From NCBI GenBank assembly GCA_963712165.1, contig CAVQGY010000002.1, positions 372,001 to 436,000 of the forward strand: 64,000 nucleotides of DNA. The letters are read 5' to 3'. The translations under genes were made by a program, and so were the position numbers. Of this stretch, positions 1 to 9,048 are shown piece by piece (the stretch's first letter is position 1; each line of letters opens with the position of its first letter). The DNA comes from B10-G9 sp963712165 (GTDB lineage Bacteria > Chloroflexota > Anaerolineae > Anaerolineales > UBA11858). The notes under the pieces were generated by a model. It was not told the origin of the DNA. It did not search any database and saw only the letters and a list, made by a program, of their open reading frames with translations.

Positions 1-4
1 TCAA

Positions 5-811
5 ATGAAATCCCAACCTAACCTGTTTAATATCTTGATGGCTGCCGCAGTGATCTTGATCGCCATCAATACCGCACTTCCTGCCCCGCCTGCCAGCGCC
101 GCCCCAGTAAGCTTGTCCCCCGATCTTAACGAGGGCAGCTGCAATACAGGCCGATCCATCTCCGTTAGTGGGACCGCGGTTGTCAATGTCACTCCTGACC
201 GGGCATTGATCCAACTCGGCGTGCAGTCCAACGGCCGCACCCCCCAGTTAACTGAGGCCGCCAACAGCGCCACTATTTTCCGTGTTATCCAAGCAATCAA
301 GAGAACCGGAGTAGAGGAAAAAGATATCGTCACTGATCGCTACGTTATCGATCCAGTGTATCGGAATTATGACTCCCTTACCATTGAGGGCTACCGGATC
401 TATAACACTGTAGCTATCACTCTCAGAGACATAGACCTGGTGAACGAGGTGATCATTGCTGCCCTGACCTCAGGAGCAAACCAGGTCGTTAACGTCGAGT
501 TCTACCTGAGCGATCTTCGAAAATACCGCGACCAGGCCAGGGAATTGGCCATGACCGCCGCTGGAGAGAAGGCCAGCGACCTGGCCAAAGCCGCAGGGGC
601 AGAAGCCGGCTGCGTGTTAAACATAAGTGAAAATACCTGGTCCTACTTCAGCGGAGGTTGGTGGGGCCGGAGCAGGGATCTGTGGACCCAGAATACAGTC
701 CAGAACATACCCGTCGGCACCGGCGAGGGAGATTCGTCCGAGTTTGGACCAGTGAACCTGGGACAGATCTCCGTCCGGGCAGAGGTCAGTGCCAGTTACG
801 CACTCAAGTAA
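5..811 (+). CDS. SIMPL-domain (DUF541) secreted protein
   Basis: A 268-residue exported protein. Residues 1-33 form a signal peptide (short basic start, long hydrophobic stretch, Ala-rich cleavage region ending near ASAAP). The rest matches the SIMPL/DUF541 family (E. coli YggE type): it opens with GTAVVNVTPDRALIQLGVQ and has the usual alternation of short strands and an Ala-rich helix near residues 175-200. Family members are periplasmic or cell-surface proteins linked to oxidative stress or surface structure, but no enzymatic activity is established. The ATG at position 5 is at the window edge, so the promoter and ribosome-binding site are not fully visible and a more upstream start cannot be excluded. 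A strong hairpin follows the stop codon. Confidence 0.85.
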   Translation: MKSQPNLFNILMAAAVILIAINTALPAPPASAAPVSLSPDLNEGSCNTGRSISVSGTAVVNVTPDRALIQLGVQSNGRTPQLTEAANSATIFRVIQAIKRTGVEEKDIVTDRYVIDPVYRNYDSLTIEGYRIYNTVAITLRDIDLVNEVIIAALTSGANQVVNVEFYLSDLRKYRDQARELAMTAAGEKASDLAKAAGAEAGCVLNISENTWSYFSGGWWGRSRDLWTQNTVQNIPVGTGEGDSSEFGPVNLGQISVRAEVSASYALK

Positions 812-824
812 TCCTCAAGCTGGT

Positions 825-865
825 AAATAGATACTCCCCGTCTTAGGGCTGGGGAGTATCTATTT
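825..865. terminator. Perfect 15-bp hairpin after the SIMPL gene
   Basis: Arms at 825-839 and 851-865 are exact reverse complements around an 11-base loop. The outer pairs are A/T-rich (aaatag/ctattt), giving a U-rich 3' side when read on the + strand, so this should act as an intrinsic terminator for the gene ending at 811. The symmetrical A and T flanks would let it work in both directions. Confidence 0.8.
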
Positions 866-965
866 AATTAAAATCCCAGTAAACAAACTGCCCTCAAACG
901 ATCAGAGCTGGCCGTTTTGATACCCAGGTCTGGATATCAAAACTCCCCAAATTCCGCAGATCTGC

Positions 966-993
966 TTGACAAAACCATTTTTTCAGGTACTAT
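966..993 (+). promoter_or_regulatory. Probable sigma-70 promoter of the DEAD-box helicase gene
   Basis: TTGACA at 966-971, a 16-bp spacer and TACTAT at 988-993. The expected transcript start near position 1000 would leave an untranslated leader of about 90 bases before the helicase ATG. Long leaders are common for cold-regulated RNA helicases, but no specific structure was identified here. Confidence 0.45.
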
Positions 994-1092
994 CAGCTCC
1001 GGTTAAGCCTATTAGGCAGTCAGTGCCGTTTTCATCAAAACGCCCCTCGATTCCCCTGATATCTTATACAAACATATACCAAAGGATCTTTG

Positions 1093-2280
1093 ATGAGCTT
1101 TACCCAGTTCAACCTTGACACACGCTTAAATACTGCCGTAAGGCGGGCCGGTTTTGATACCCCCACTCCCATTCAAATCCAAGCCATCCCACCGGCGATG
1201 GCCGGCCGCGACCTGATCGCTACGGCACAAACCGGCACAGGAAAAACCGCTGCTTTTGTTTTGCCCATTCTTCAAAAATTACTCGGCGGATCCCTTCAGG
1301 GTACCCGATCTCTGATCATCACTCCCACCCGGGAGCTTGCAGAGCAAATTCACCAGACCATCGGTCAATTAAGCTATGGAACAAAGATCCGCAGTGCTGC
1401 GATTTATGGCGGGGTGGGAGCTGCACCCCAGATTGAAGCCCTGCGAAGTGGCGTGGAAATCATCGTGGCCTGCCCCGGACGTCTGTTGGACCATCTCAAC
1501 AATCAACCCATTAAGCTGAACAAGATCGAAATACTTGTACTCGATGAGGCTGACCGGATGCTAGATATGGGGTTTTTACCTGACATAAAAAGGATCCTGA
1601 GCCGACTTCCGAATCAGCGCCAAACCATGTTATATTCTGCCACCTTTCCGGATGAAATTGAAAAATTAGCCCGGCAAACCCTCAAAAAACCAATACGCGT
1701 TGCCGTTGGGGTTGCACGCCCGGCTCATACTGTGGACCATACTCTGTTTCCCGTTCCGCAACACTTAAAAAATCGGCTGTTAATGGAGTTATTGGACCAG
1801 ACCGATACTCAATCCGTCCTGATTTTCACCCGCACAAGACACAGGGCGACAAACTTGCTTAAGAAGATCAAGCGCACCCAATTCAAGGCAACCAGTCTGC
1901 ATGGCGACCGCACCCAGGGGCAGCGCCGCCAGGCTCTGAATGGGTTTCGGGATGGAAAGTACCAGATTATGGTAGCAACCGATATTGCGGCCCGCGGGCT
2001 CGATATCGACGGGATTTCCCATGTGATCAATTTTGATATGCCTGCCACTGCAGATGCCTATATCCATCGGATTGGCCGAACGGGAAGAGCCCAGCGTAAT
2101 GGAGAAGCCTACACATTCGTCACTCCGGATGACCAGGTTCTGGTTGAGAAAATTGAGAAGATCATGAAGGAAAAACTGCCGAGACAAACGATCCCTGGTT
2201 TTGATTATTCGATCCCCCAGCCTGAAAATCAACAGGTCCAAACCAAACCCAAGCAACGCTCGATACGCTACAAAAGATAA
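1093..2280 (+). CDS. rhlE: DEAD-box ATP-dependent RNA helicase, RhlE type
   Basis: A 395-residue two-domain helicase that unwinds or remodels RNA in ribosome assembly, mRNA decay or cold adaptation. All family motifs are visible: Q motif (GFDTPTPIQIQAIP), Walker A AQTGTGKT, PTRELAEQ, a CPGR version of TPGR, DEAD (VLDEADRMLDMGF), SAT, and in the second domain ARGLDIDG and HRIGRTGRAQR. The C-terminal tail after about residue 375 is short and basic, as in RhlE rather than in the longer DeaD/CsdA proteins. The ATG at 1093 is preceded by AAAGGA about 7 bases upstream; the TTG one codon earlier is less likely. The gene stands alone with its own promoter. Confidence 0.93.
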   Translation: MSFTQFNLDTRLNTAVRRAGFDTPTPIQIQAIPPAMAGRDLIATAQTGTGKTAAFVLPILQKLLGGSLQGTRSLIITPTRELAEQIHQTIGQLSYGTKIRSAAIYGGVGAAPQIEALRSGVEIIVACPGRLLDHLNNQPIKLNKIEILVLDEADRMLDMGFLPDIKRILSRLPNQRQTMLYSATFPDEIEKLARQTLKKPIRVAVGVARPAHTVDHTLFPVPQHLKNRLLMELLDQTDTQSVLIFTRTRHRATNLLKKIKRTQFKATSLHGDRTQGQRRQALNGFRDGKYQIMVATDIAARGLDIDGISHVINFDMPATADAYIHRIGRTGRAQRNGEAYTFVTPDDQVLVEKIEKIMKEKLPRQTIPGFDYSIPQPENQQVQTKPKQRSIRYKR

Positions 2281-2347
2281 TTTGTTAAAAAAGAATAAAG
2301 GCTAAAGATAGATCATCACGAAGGTGCGGGGGAGGGGCGGAAATCGA

Positions 2348-2971
2348 TCAGAACAGGCTGAGCTGGCTGTAGAAATGTGATTTACCGAAGCCTCCCTGCT
2401 CCTTGATCCATTCCAAGATAGCCTGACTGGTCTTTTTTGCCGGGCGGCCTTCGGTATAAAAGGTCTTCTTTGCCAACAGCTCGTTGGAAGGATGGCGCAC
2501 AAAATGCTCATTCAGGGCCAGGAGCTCTGGGTCAATCTTCCCCACTTCTTTGATCAACATCTCAGAAAAGCGCTGGTTGACGATCTCCACGGAAAGATCA
2601 AGATCAGGAGAAGGCAGTATCCGAATTACATACTTAAAGGGAAGGAGTGCCTTTTGGACTCGCTTGAAAAGAGCCTCATCCTCATAAACGGAATGAACCG
2701 CCCCAAAATCGATCACACAGTTGCGGTATTCCTCCAGGGCGCGTTCCACCGCATGGGCTTCGAAGGGCTTCCAGTACTCGATCAGGCCCTGCATGCCTTC
2801 CCGCCCGACAATCTCTGAAGCATACATCTCGCTATAACCAATCTCCCCATAAAATCGCTGGCGAACCTCATCCAGCTCAACTCGAGGCACACCTAATTTC
2901 TTGGCCAGCAAGCCTGCCAGGGTGCTCTTTCCTGCGCTCATGGGTCCGATCAAAATCACAACTGATTTCAT
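2348..2971 (-). CDS. Small P-loop kinase, shikimate-kinase-like
   Basis: A 207-residue cytosolic protein with a clear Walker A loop near the N-terminus (GPMSAGKST, about residues 8-16), then helix-rich sequence and an acidic VELDEVR segment that resembles the substrate/Mg region of shikimate and related nucleoside-type kinases. It is a little longer than AroK (about 170 residues) and lacks the usual shikimate-binding GGG motif, so the true substrate is unknown. It is a lone leftward gene between the helicase and a short hypothetical gene. No strong ribosome-binding site is visible before the ATG at 2971. Confidence 0.65.
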   Translation of the reverse strand: MKSVVILIGPMSAGKSTLAGLLAKKLGVPRVELDEVRQRFYGEIGYSEMYASEIVGREGMQGLIEYWKPFEAHAVERALEEYRNCVIDFGAVHSVYEDEALFKRVQKALLPFKYVIRILPSPDLDLSVEIVNQRFSEMLIKEVGKIDPELLALNEHFVRHPSNELLAKKTFYTEGRPAKKTSQAILEWIKEQGGFGKSHFYSQLSLF

Positions 2972-3222
2972 ACTATCTGACTGATGAATCTTGATTATTC
3001 GTTGAAAATACTCCTGTCTTACTCTTGAAGATATTTTAAGCCGCGGCCCAGGTCTCTCTTATAAAGGACCGCTTTCCGCATTTCTTCGATCAACCCAGTC
3101 CAACCAGAAATGAAACAGGTACAGCTCAGAACGGCAGTCGTTTATGATGCCGCTGGCAGATTTCCATAAATTGAATAGTAACATAAATCTAGTGGGGTAG
3201 GTCCTTGATGGATACCGCAGGG

Positions 3223-3600
3223 TTAATATTCGGCAGTTGAAATATACCCTTGTTCTCGTTTGATTGCTTCTCGTAGGAGCATGATCTCATCACTGATCTG
3301 TTTGCTTAGCAGGAAAACCTCGTCAAAATCAGCTTCCGTCCAATCACCATCATCCAGTAAGATCCAGCCTCGCTGAAAACAACTTTCGATCTCTCCTAAC
3401 AAATTGCATAGGCGCCGGCTTTTTACAGGCAGTGATAACGCTTGAATTCTCTGGCCTTCATAGATCCGGAAATAATCAGTGCTTGTGTCCAGGTCAAACA
3501 TCAGTTCGGTCCTATTAACCGTGCCGACGAAATCGCCAAAGATGAGCATCCTGGTCAGAACATAACCTTCAATCCAATCAAGTATTTTTTCGTTGATCAT
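3223..3600 (-). CDS. Hypothetical protein, 125 residues
   Basis: I do not recognise this family. The protein is acidic, helix-rich and probably cytosolic, with no signal peptide or membrane segment. A segment with Trp and several Asp (about residues 80-93, including LLDDGDWTEADFDE) is followed by a predicted helix ending in LLREAIKREQ. No strong ribosome-binding site precedes the ATG at 3600. The flanking stretches 2972-3222 and 3601-3738 hold no other reading frame I can support. Confidence 0.5.
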   Translation of the reverse strand: MINEKILDWIEGYVLTRMLIFGDFVGTVNRTELMFDLDTSTDYFRIYEGQRIQALSLPVKSRRLCNLLGEIESCFQRGWILLDDGDWTEADFDEVFLLSKQISDEIMLLREAIKREQGYISTAEY

Positions 3601-3738
3601 ATCAAACCATTAAGAGCAATATTCATACCATTTAACAATAACTTGATCGTGAATCCTCAATACTCGCATCATGTGGAGATTATACTGTACTAATCAATCG
3701 CTAAGCCATCCCGGATCAATTAGGCAGTACAAGCACCA

Positions 3739-4449
3739 TCATCGAGTAGAGGAGCCCACCGGCCGGACCCTGGGTAGTCCGCTCAGATCCGCAAGTTTAT
3801 CCATCAGGTGGTCGGTCAATTGCCGCAGGGTAATCCGGGCATCTTCAGAGTACCTTTTTACATTCACATCACGGTGTTCATCCAAATAGATAGGAGGACC
3901 GATATTGATATGGATGGGATGTTTGGTTCTGAAAGCAAATGGATTATTGGTTTTTAGCGCTAATGGATAGGCATGGTTGCTCCCCCGAATGCCGATAGGG
4001 ATGATGGGGGTGCCAGAACGCAGTGCCAAGCGTATAACGCCTGTCTCTCCACGCAGGATTTTGCTATCCAAACCACCAATAATTGAGCCCTCTGGATAGA
4101 TCAGCGCACTGCTTCCCAGGCGTAAGCGCCGGATGCCTTTCAGCATTTGCCCCTGGTTGAAGCGGGTGATCTTTCCAGATTTCCCTTTATTCATATTGAT
4201 CCGCAGCACACCCAAGGGACGCGTCAGGGGAAAAAAGAATGTATAGAAATAATGACTTAAAAAGAGGATGATCCTCTGGTTAGTATGCGGGACAAGGACC
4301 GAAAAAGCGATAGGGATATCCATGATGCTCTGATGATTCATGGCAAAAATGTAGTTTTTATCCCGATTAATATTCTCCAATCCCGTTATATGGATCAGGA
4401 AGTTCTTGTTGACAAGTTTATAGAGTAAACCTAATTTATTTTGAAACAT
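3739..4449 (-). CDS. plsC: 1-acyl-sn-glycerol-3-phosphate acyltransferase (PlsC family)
   Basis: A membrane-associated acyltransferase that adds the second fatty acyl chain to lysophosphatidate in phospholipid synthesis, or a related lysophospholipid. The catalytic HX4D motif is present as NHQSIMD, the FPEG motif as YPEGS, and block IV as GTPIIPIGIRGS. At about 236 residues the length is normal for PlsC. The ATG at 4449 has AGGTG just upstream; a GTG two codons earlier is possible. The gene stands between a hypothetical gene and a GNAT gene, both also leftward. Confidence 0.87.
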   Translation of the reverse strand: MFQNKLGLLYKLVNKNFLIHITGLENINRDKNYIFAMNHQSIMDIPIAFSVLVPHTNQRIILFLSHYFYTFFFPLTRPLGVLRINMNKGKSGKITRFNQGQMLKGIRRLRLGSSALIYPEGSIIGGLDSKILRGETGVIRLALRSGTPIIPIGIRGSNHAYPLALKTNNPFAFRTKHPIHINIGPPIYLDEHRDVNVKRYSEDARITLRQLTDHLMDKLADLSGLPRVRPVGSSTR

Positions 4450-4613
4450 GATCACCTGTTTAAAGTAGTGAATAGCATACAGTATCTATTAACACAAAGG
4501 GTCACGACTGGTTATTCTAATCTCGCAAGCTGGGAGAACTCGGCACAACCCTATTATGTCAATAGTAAGCCAGATTTACCTGGGGGAAGAGCCCCTGTGC
4601 CATTTACACGCAT

Positions 4614-5507
4614 TTACTTGTCCTGGGATAGGCTGTAACACACTACGGATTCCGTAAGTATAAATCCTTCCTTCTGGTATAGGGAGAGCGCCCCGTGATT
4701 CTCGCCGTTGACCGAGAGGATCACCGGATCCAGCCCGTGATTGATCAAGAAATTATATCCGTATCTGAGAAGATTGCGTCCCAGTTCCATGCCGCGGTAT
4801 TTTTCGATGATTCCAAGACCCCCGATCTCTCCCGCAGACATATTTTCGACATCATGCATCATGACAATAGTGCCAATGGGTTCCTGGCCTCTTTTGAGCA
4901 GGCATATACCATCCCTGATATGGCCCTGATCCTTAAAGAAATTTTGGATATATTCCGCAGAGGAAGGCGCGTGGCCTGCAAGGTCCTTGAATTCCTCGTT
5001 AATACAATCCGCAAACCGGACGAGCCCTTCCTGGTTATCCTGAGTTAGTGGGTATACAGAAATCCCATCGGGAAAAACTGGTTCCGGAAGGAGGGAGCCG
5101 CCCCGTTCAAGGATAAAGGAATAGCGCTCGACTTCGAACTCCAATCCTTCCAGGATACCAGCTACTACTTTTTTCCCTTCCGGGATGAACAGGTAAATAC
5201 TCTTCAAATCTTCCAGGTGGGGCCGGATAGCGTCCATGAGAGCAGTGTAATCTTCCCGGGCTCCAGTCCTGGTATGGAATATCGAAAATCTGGCTTTGCC
5301 GATGCTTAAGAAATGCTCTGTGCGCATCAGGCTGACAGCCCCAAGGACTTGGTCACCTTCTACCAGTAGATAGGACGGATGCTCCGCCGAAAATTGAAAA
5401 TCCCTGCCCGGTATGTACGACGCGTCATGTTCCGCTCCAAATTGAGTGCTGTAGTCATACAACAGGGCTTGATTGTTTTGGTTGATACGAAGAATCTCTT
5501 TTGCCAT
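4614..5507 (-). CDS. GNAT-family N-acetyltransferase, about 297 residues
   Basis: A soluble acyltransferase with the GNAT core in its C-terminal half: GEIGGLGIIEKYRGMELGRNLL carries the acetyl-CoA pyrophosphate loop in its R-G-M-E-L-G part, followed by LSVNGENHGALSLYQKEGF, the usual end of the fold. The N-terminal half (residues 1-140) resembles a second, degenerate GNAT domain. The substrate cannot be inferred. The ATG at 5507 has AAGGCGG 5 bases upstream, which makes it a better start than the TTG at 5522. Confidence 0.8.
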   Translation of the reverse strand: MAKEILRINQNNQALLYDYSTQFGAEHDASYIPGRDFQFSAEHPSYLLVEGDQVLGAVSLMRTEHFLSIGKARFSIFHTRTGAREDYTALMDAIRPHLEDLKSIYLFIPEGKKVVAGILEGLEFEVERYSFILERGGSLLPEPVFPDGISVYPLTQDNQEGLVRFADCINEEFKDLAGHAPSSAEYIQNFFKDQGHIRDGICLLKRGQEPIGTIVMMHDVENMSAGEIGGLGIIEKYRGMELGRNLLRYGYNFLINHGLDPVILSVNGENHGALSLYQKEGFILTESVVCYSLSQDK

Positions 5508-5686
5508 AATAACCGCCTTCAAAAGGTCTGAACAACGAGGAGATATTTTACATCATTTCAGGTAAATCGGGTCCACCCATGCTAAAAACGAGCCCCTGTA
5601 GGTAAGTTTTGATGAACAGCGCCCGTCATGGAGTAACCCGGCAACACTGCCGGACCAAAAAAACAATATTCCAGAAAGGAGTTCTT

Positions 5687-6934
5687 ATGAAAGGCCAAAA
5701 TATCTTCTGGATCGTTCTATCCAGTGTGGTCTTACTTCTGGCTGCCTGCGGCGTTGGGATAGGTGAAACTCAGGTTCCGGAAACTGAAATAATCCAGCCT
5801 GGTCCTGTATCAACATCTACCTCTGTGCAGGCTACACCTGTTCACCAAGAAGCCGCCTGTGAAGATCCTTTTGGCAGCACCACACCGGGTTTCCCGACTG
5901 GCGGATGGAAGACCAACTTCTGCCTGCATAATGTCCCCTATGATGAAATATTCTCAGGAGGACCTCCCCGGGACGGCATCCCACCCATTGACAATCCCCG
6001 TTTTGAAAGTATCTCTTCCGCTGACGAGTGGATCGAGGACCTTGAACCCGTCATCCTGCTGGACCATCAGGGAGAAGCCCGGGCTTACCCATTGCAAATC
6101 CTGACCTGGCATGAAATCGTCAATGACAAGATCGGTGGAGATCCAGTTATCGTAACCTTCTGCCCCTTATGCAACACCGCTCTGGTATTCCGCAGGCCGA
6201 TAATCGATGGAGAAATCCTCACCTTCGGCACCAGCGGTAATCTAAGGAACAGCGATCTGGTAATGTGGGACCGCCAGACGGAGTCCTGGTGGCAGCAGTT
6301 CACTGGAGAAGCCATTGTAGGTGATTTAACAAGCATGAAACTGGAACCTCTGCCGGCCGCGATCATCTCCTGGGCTGACTATAAATCAGGCCACCCCGAA
6401 GGCCAAGTCCTGTCCATTAACACAGGTTTCATCCGCAGTTACGGCAGCAATCCTTATCCTGGATATGATAATGTCAACAATCTGCCCTTCGCCTTTAGCG
6501 GCGATCTGGAGGACGGAGATCATCCTCCCATGACCCGTGTAGTAGGTGTGTTAACTGAAGATGGCCAGGCGGGCGCTTATCTAAGAAACTTGATCAAGGA
6601 TGGCCAGGTCTTGAACGAGAACCTGGCAGATATCCCCATCGCGATTTTCTGGAAAGAAGGCACTGCATCCGCTCTGGACAGCAGATCAATCTCTAACAGC
6701 AGGGATATTGGCACCATTGCCGTATTCCTGAGGGAAAACGACGGACAAATCCTGACTTTTACATCCAATGGAGACGGAACTTTCACAGATCAGGAGACCG
6801 AATCGCTGTGGGATATCCTGGGGACTGCCCTTTCCGGCCCTCTGGCGGAAAGCCAACTCAAACCGATCCCACATCACGATACATTCTGGTTCGCCTGGGC
6901 AGCTTTTGTTCCAGGGGGTGACCTAAAAGAATGA
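5687..6934 (+). CDS. DUF3179-domain lipoprotein
   Basis: A 415-residue lipoprotein: MKGQNIFWIVLSSVVLLL then the lipobox LAAC, followed by a Pro/Thr-rich linker. The DUF3179 domain covers roughly residues 85-400 and shows its hallmark cysteines in FCPLCNTALVF and the block GTSGNLRNSDLVMWDR. No biochemical role is established for DUF3179; the paired cysteines suggest metal or haem binding, which is a guess. The ATG at 5687 has AGAAAGGAG about 7 bases upstream, clearly better than the more upstream in-frame ATG at 5612. Its last 4 bases overlap the DUF547 gene, so the two are probably translationally coupled. Confidence 0.88.
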   Translation: MKGQNIFWIVLSSVVLLLAACGVGIGETQVPETEIIQPGPVSTSTSVQATPVHQEAACEDPFGSTTPGFPTGGWKTNFCLHNVPYDEIFSGGPPRDGIPPIDNPRFESISSADEWIEDLEPVILLDHQGEARAYPLQILTWHEIVNDKIGGDPVIVTFCPLCNTALVFRRPIIDGEILTFGTSGNLRNSDLVMWDRQTESWWQQFTGEAIVGDLTSMKLEPLPAAIISWADYKSGHPEGQVLSINTGFIRSYGSNPYPGYDNVNNLPFAFSGDLEDGDHPPMTRVVGVLTEDGQAGAYLRNLIKDGQVLNENLADIPIAIFWKEGTASALDSRSISNSRDIGTIAVFLRENDGQILTFTSNGDGTFTDQETESLWDILGTALSGPLAESQLKPIPHHDTFWFAWAAFVPGGDLKE

Positions 6935-7830
6935 GCGGTAAACGGATGTTCAGCCCTTATGAAAACTCCCGGGATAGATTCCTGAACTGGATCATGAGAG
7001 TTGATCCAGAAGCTGTACTCAATCCCCCGGAATCCTCCGGCGGAGAGATTCCAGGGAGCAGCTCCCTGAACATGGAAATCAAAGAATCCCTTAACCAGAT
7101 CAAAGCCAAGGCGATCAGCTCAGATGGCCGACAGGTAGACTACACCTCGATTGCCACCAGCCATTCCTACCAGGAATACAGGAAGCTGGTAGGCCATCTG
7201 GGTGGGTTTGATTACCTATCCCTGTCCTCCAGGGATGAACAATTAGCATTTTGGATCAACCTCTATAATGCATTGGTGATCGACGCAGTTATCCAGTCCA
7301 AAGTTCAGGGTAGCGTGACCGAGGGCTGGCTGGGAATCCTGCGATTTTTCCAGAACGCTGCCTATCTGGTGGGTGGTGAGCGATTTAGCCTGACAGATAT
7401 CGAACATGGGGTGCTGCGGTCGAACAGCGGTTTCCCTTATTTTCCCGGTCCTCATTTTTCTCCTGCGGATCCCAGGAGAGCAGCAGTGATCAATCCCATG
7501 GATTACCGGATCCATTTTGCGCTGAACTGCGCCAGTTATTCCTGTCCTCCGATCGGCATTTACAATCCAGATCAGATCGACCAGCAACTGGACCTGGCTG
7601 CCCGGAGTTTCATCAATGCAGATTCTGTCCTGGATATGAATAAGAGGCAAATATCCATATCCAGGATCTTCCGCTGGTACAGGGGGGATTTTGGAGGAAA
7701 AGAAGGCATCTTGAGGATTCTGATGAAGTACCTGGAACCTACACAGATCAAAGATTGGAATCCATTGAAGCTAGCAGATCTTCGGATAAAAATTCACACC
7801 TATGATTGGAGTTTGAATCATTTACAATGA
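6931..7830 (+). CDS. DUF547-domain protein
   Basis: A 299-residue protein with no signal peptide. The DUF547 family signatures are visible: FWINLYNALVIDAVI, DIEHGVLR, and RIHFALNCASYSCPPI with two conserved cysteines. The domain has been suggested to have a papain-like or transglutaminase-like fold, but its activity is not known. Its ATG overlaps the stop of the DUF3179 gene (ATGA), so it is likely co-translated with it. DUF547 and DUF3179 proteins are found separately in many genomes; coupling here suggests a shared process, although one partner carries a lipid anchor and the other appears cytosolic. Confidence 0.85.
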   Translation: MSGKRMFSPYENSRDRFLNWIMRVDPEAVLNPPESSGGEIPGSSSLNMEIKESLNQIKAKAISSDGRQVDYTSIATSHSYQEYRKLVGHLGGFDYLSLSSRDEQLAFWINLYNALVIDAVIQSKVQGSVTEGWLGILRFFQNAAYLVGGERFSLTDIEHGVLRSNSGFPYFPGPHFSPADPRRAAVINPMDYRIHFALNCASYSCPPIGIYNPDQIDQQLDLAARSFINADSVLDMNKRQISISRIFRWYRGDFGGKEGILRILMKYLEPTQIKDWNPLKLADLRIKIHTYDWSLNHLQ

Positions 7831-7850
7831 CCGGCTAAACAGCGCAAACC

Positions 7851-7882
7851 TTGTCCAATCCCTATAGTGCCCATGCTATAAT
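7851..7882 (+). promoter_or_regulatory. Promoter of the ECF sigma factor operon
   Basis: TATAAT at 7877-7882 with the extended -10 element TGC directly before it, and TTGTCC at 7851-7856 as a weak -35 (20-bp spacer). This is a housekeeping-type promoter and does not look like a typical ECF autoregulatory site. AAGGGA before the ATG at 7905 is the ribosome-binding site. Confidence 0.55.
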
Positions 7883-7904
7883 ACCCTCATCTTAAGGGAA
7901 TAAT

Positions 7905-8528
7905 ATGGGAGAACGGACAAACGAGCAATGGCTCAGTGACCTGCGGGGGAAGAACCAGGACCAGGCCATAGCAGATCTTCGGAGACTATTAAAGAGAGGG
8001 CTGATTTACGCCCTCTCCAGCCGGATCAAATCCGACCTGGAACACCAGGTAGAGGATTTTGTCCAGGACGCGATCCTGCGAATTCTGGAAAAGCTGGACA
8101 CCTTCCGCGGAGAGAGCAAATTCACCACCTGGGCTCATAAGGTCGCGGTACGGGTTGCGTTCACCGAGATGCGCCGAAAGCGCTGGAAAGACATATCCAT
8201 CGAGGACCTTCTTCCGGAAGATAGCGGCGATTTCACTCCCCTGATCCTGGCAGATCCCAGCCCTGACCCAGAAAAACGGGCCACGCAGGAGTCCCTGCTA
8301 GCAATGATAGGCAAAATCTTAGAGGAGGATCTCACTGAACTCCAACGCACGGCAATGTTGGCAATCATGCACGGAGGCATGCCCCTGGAAGAAGTCGCCC
8401 AGCGCCTGGATACCAATCGCAACGCGCTTTATAAGCTGCTGCATGATGCCCGTAAGCAGATGCGCGACAGATTGCAGGATAAAGGGTTCAGCGCTGGGGA
8501 GATCCTGGCAGTATTTGAAAGCGAGTAA
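7905..8528 (+). CDS. RNA polymerase sigma factor, ECF family
   Basis: A 207-residue alternative sigma factor that directs RNA polymerase to a set of stress or envelope genes. Region 2 is visible from about residue 45 to 105 (VEDFVQDAILRILEKLDTFR, then FTTWAHKVAVR, which contacts the -10 element), and region 4 from about residue 145 to 195 with a helix-turn-helix (MPLEEVAQRLDTNRNALYKLLHDARKQMR). There is no region 3, as expected for ECF factors. A gene for a small HX3CX2C zinc-finger protein follows 41 bases later, the usual order for a sigma/anti-sigma pair. Confidence 0.9.
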   Translation: MGERTNEQWLSDLRGKNQDQAIADLRRLLKRGLIYALSSRIKSDLEHQVEDFVQDAILRILEKLDTFRGESKFTTWAHKVAVRVAFTEMRRKRWKDISIEDLLPEDSGDFTPLILADPSPDPEKRATQESLLAMIGKILEEDLTELQRTAMLAIMHGGMPLEEVAQRLDTNRNALYKLLHDARKQMRDRLQDKGFSAGEILAVFESE

Positions 8529-8569
8529 GAGATTCCTGGCAGGAAACATCCAAAACGCAGGAGCTTAGA

Positions 8570-8803
8570 ATGAAATTAACATCGGAAACTATACGGAATA
8601 TGATGAACTCAGTCAAATCCACGAGGGATAAGGAATTGGACTGTGGTCATTGTAATGATGAACTGGATCATTTCATTGATATGATCTTGGCTGGTAAGAA
8701 AGCGGAAGAAGCCTTACCGCTGGTTCAGGAACATCTAGATAGATGTCAGGCCTGTCGTGAAGAATACGAGGTGCTGCTGGAAGCTTTACGGGCCATGGTT
8801 TAA
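8570..8803 (+). CDS. Small zinc-finger protein, probable anti-sigma factor
   Basis: A 77-residue soluble protein. Its C-terminal half carries HLDRCQACREEY, the HX3CX2C motif of zinc-finger anti-sigma factors (ZAS/zf-HC2), and CGHC lies near residue 25. Proteins of this family hold the ECF sigma factor inactive and release it on a signal. This one has no membrane segment, so sensing would be cytosolic, possibly of redox state through the zinc cysteines, which is an inference. It directly follows the sigma gene. Confidence 0.75.
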   Translation: MKLTSETIRNMMNSVKSTRDKELDCGHCNDELDHFIDMILAGKKAEEALPLVQEHLDRCQACREEYEVLLEALRAMV

Positions 8804-8824
8804 TGGATTATTAGTGGAGGAAAG

Positions 8825-9019
8825 ATGACAGATACACAAAGTACTACTTGCATTCATTGCGGAAAAGATAACAGCCAGGCACCCCTGGTTGTGTTCCATT
8901 ACCAGGATAAGGAATTCCAGATCTGCACTGAGCACTTTCCTTTATTGATCCATAATCCCAGAAAGCTTACCGGGAAACTACCTAATGCTGAGAACCTCAT
9001 TCCGGCTGAGCACGATTAA
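8825..9019 (+). CDS. Small zinc-ribbon-like protein, 64 residues
   Basis: The protein begins with CIHCGKDNSQAP, a treble-clef or zinc-ribbon half-site, and a second possible ligand pair lies in ICTEHF. No known family was recognised. It sits 21 bases after the anti-sigma-like gene with its own GGAGGAAAG ribosome-binding site, so it is probably the third gene of the sigma operon. It may be a regulator or a metal-sensing accessory, but there is no direct evidence for this. Confidence 0.6.
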   Translation: MTDTQSTTCIHCGKDNSQAPLVVFHYQDKEFQICTEHFPLLIHNPRKLTGKLPNAENLIPAEHD

Positions 9020-9048
9020 CCTGCGTTATCCCTGACTAAAACTTCAAC

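Noticed and set aside
1789..2256. 155-codon antisense frame within the helicase gene
   Set aside because: Shadow of the DEAD-box gene, whose motifs are complete on the other strand.
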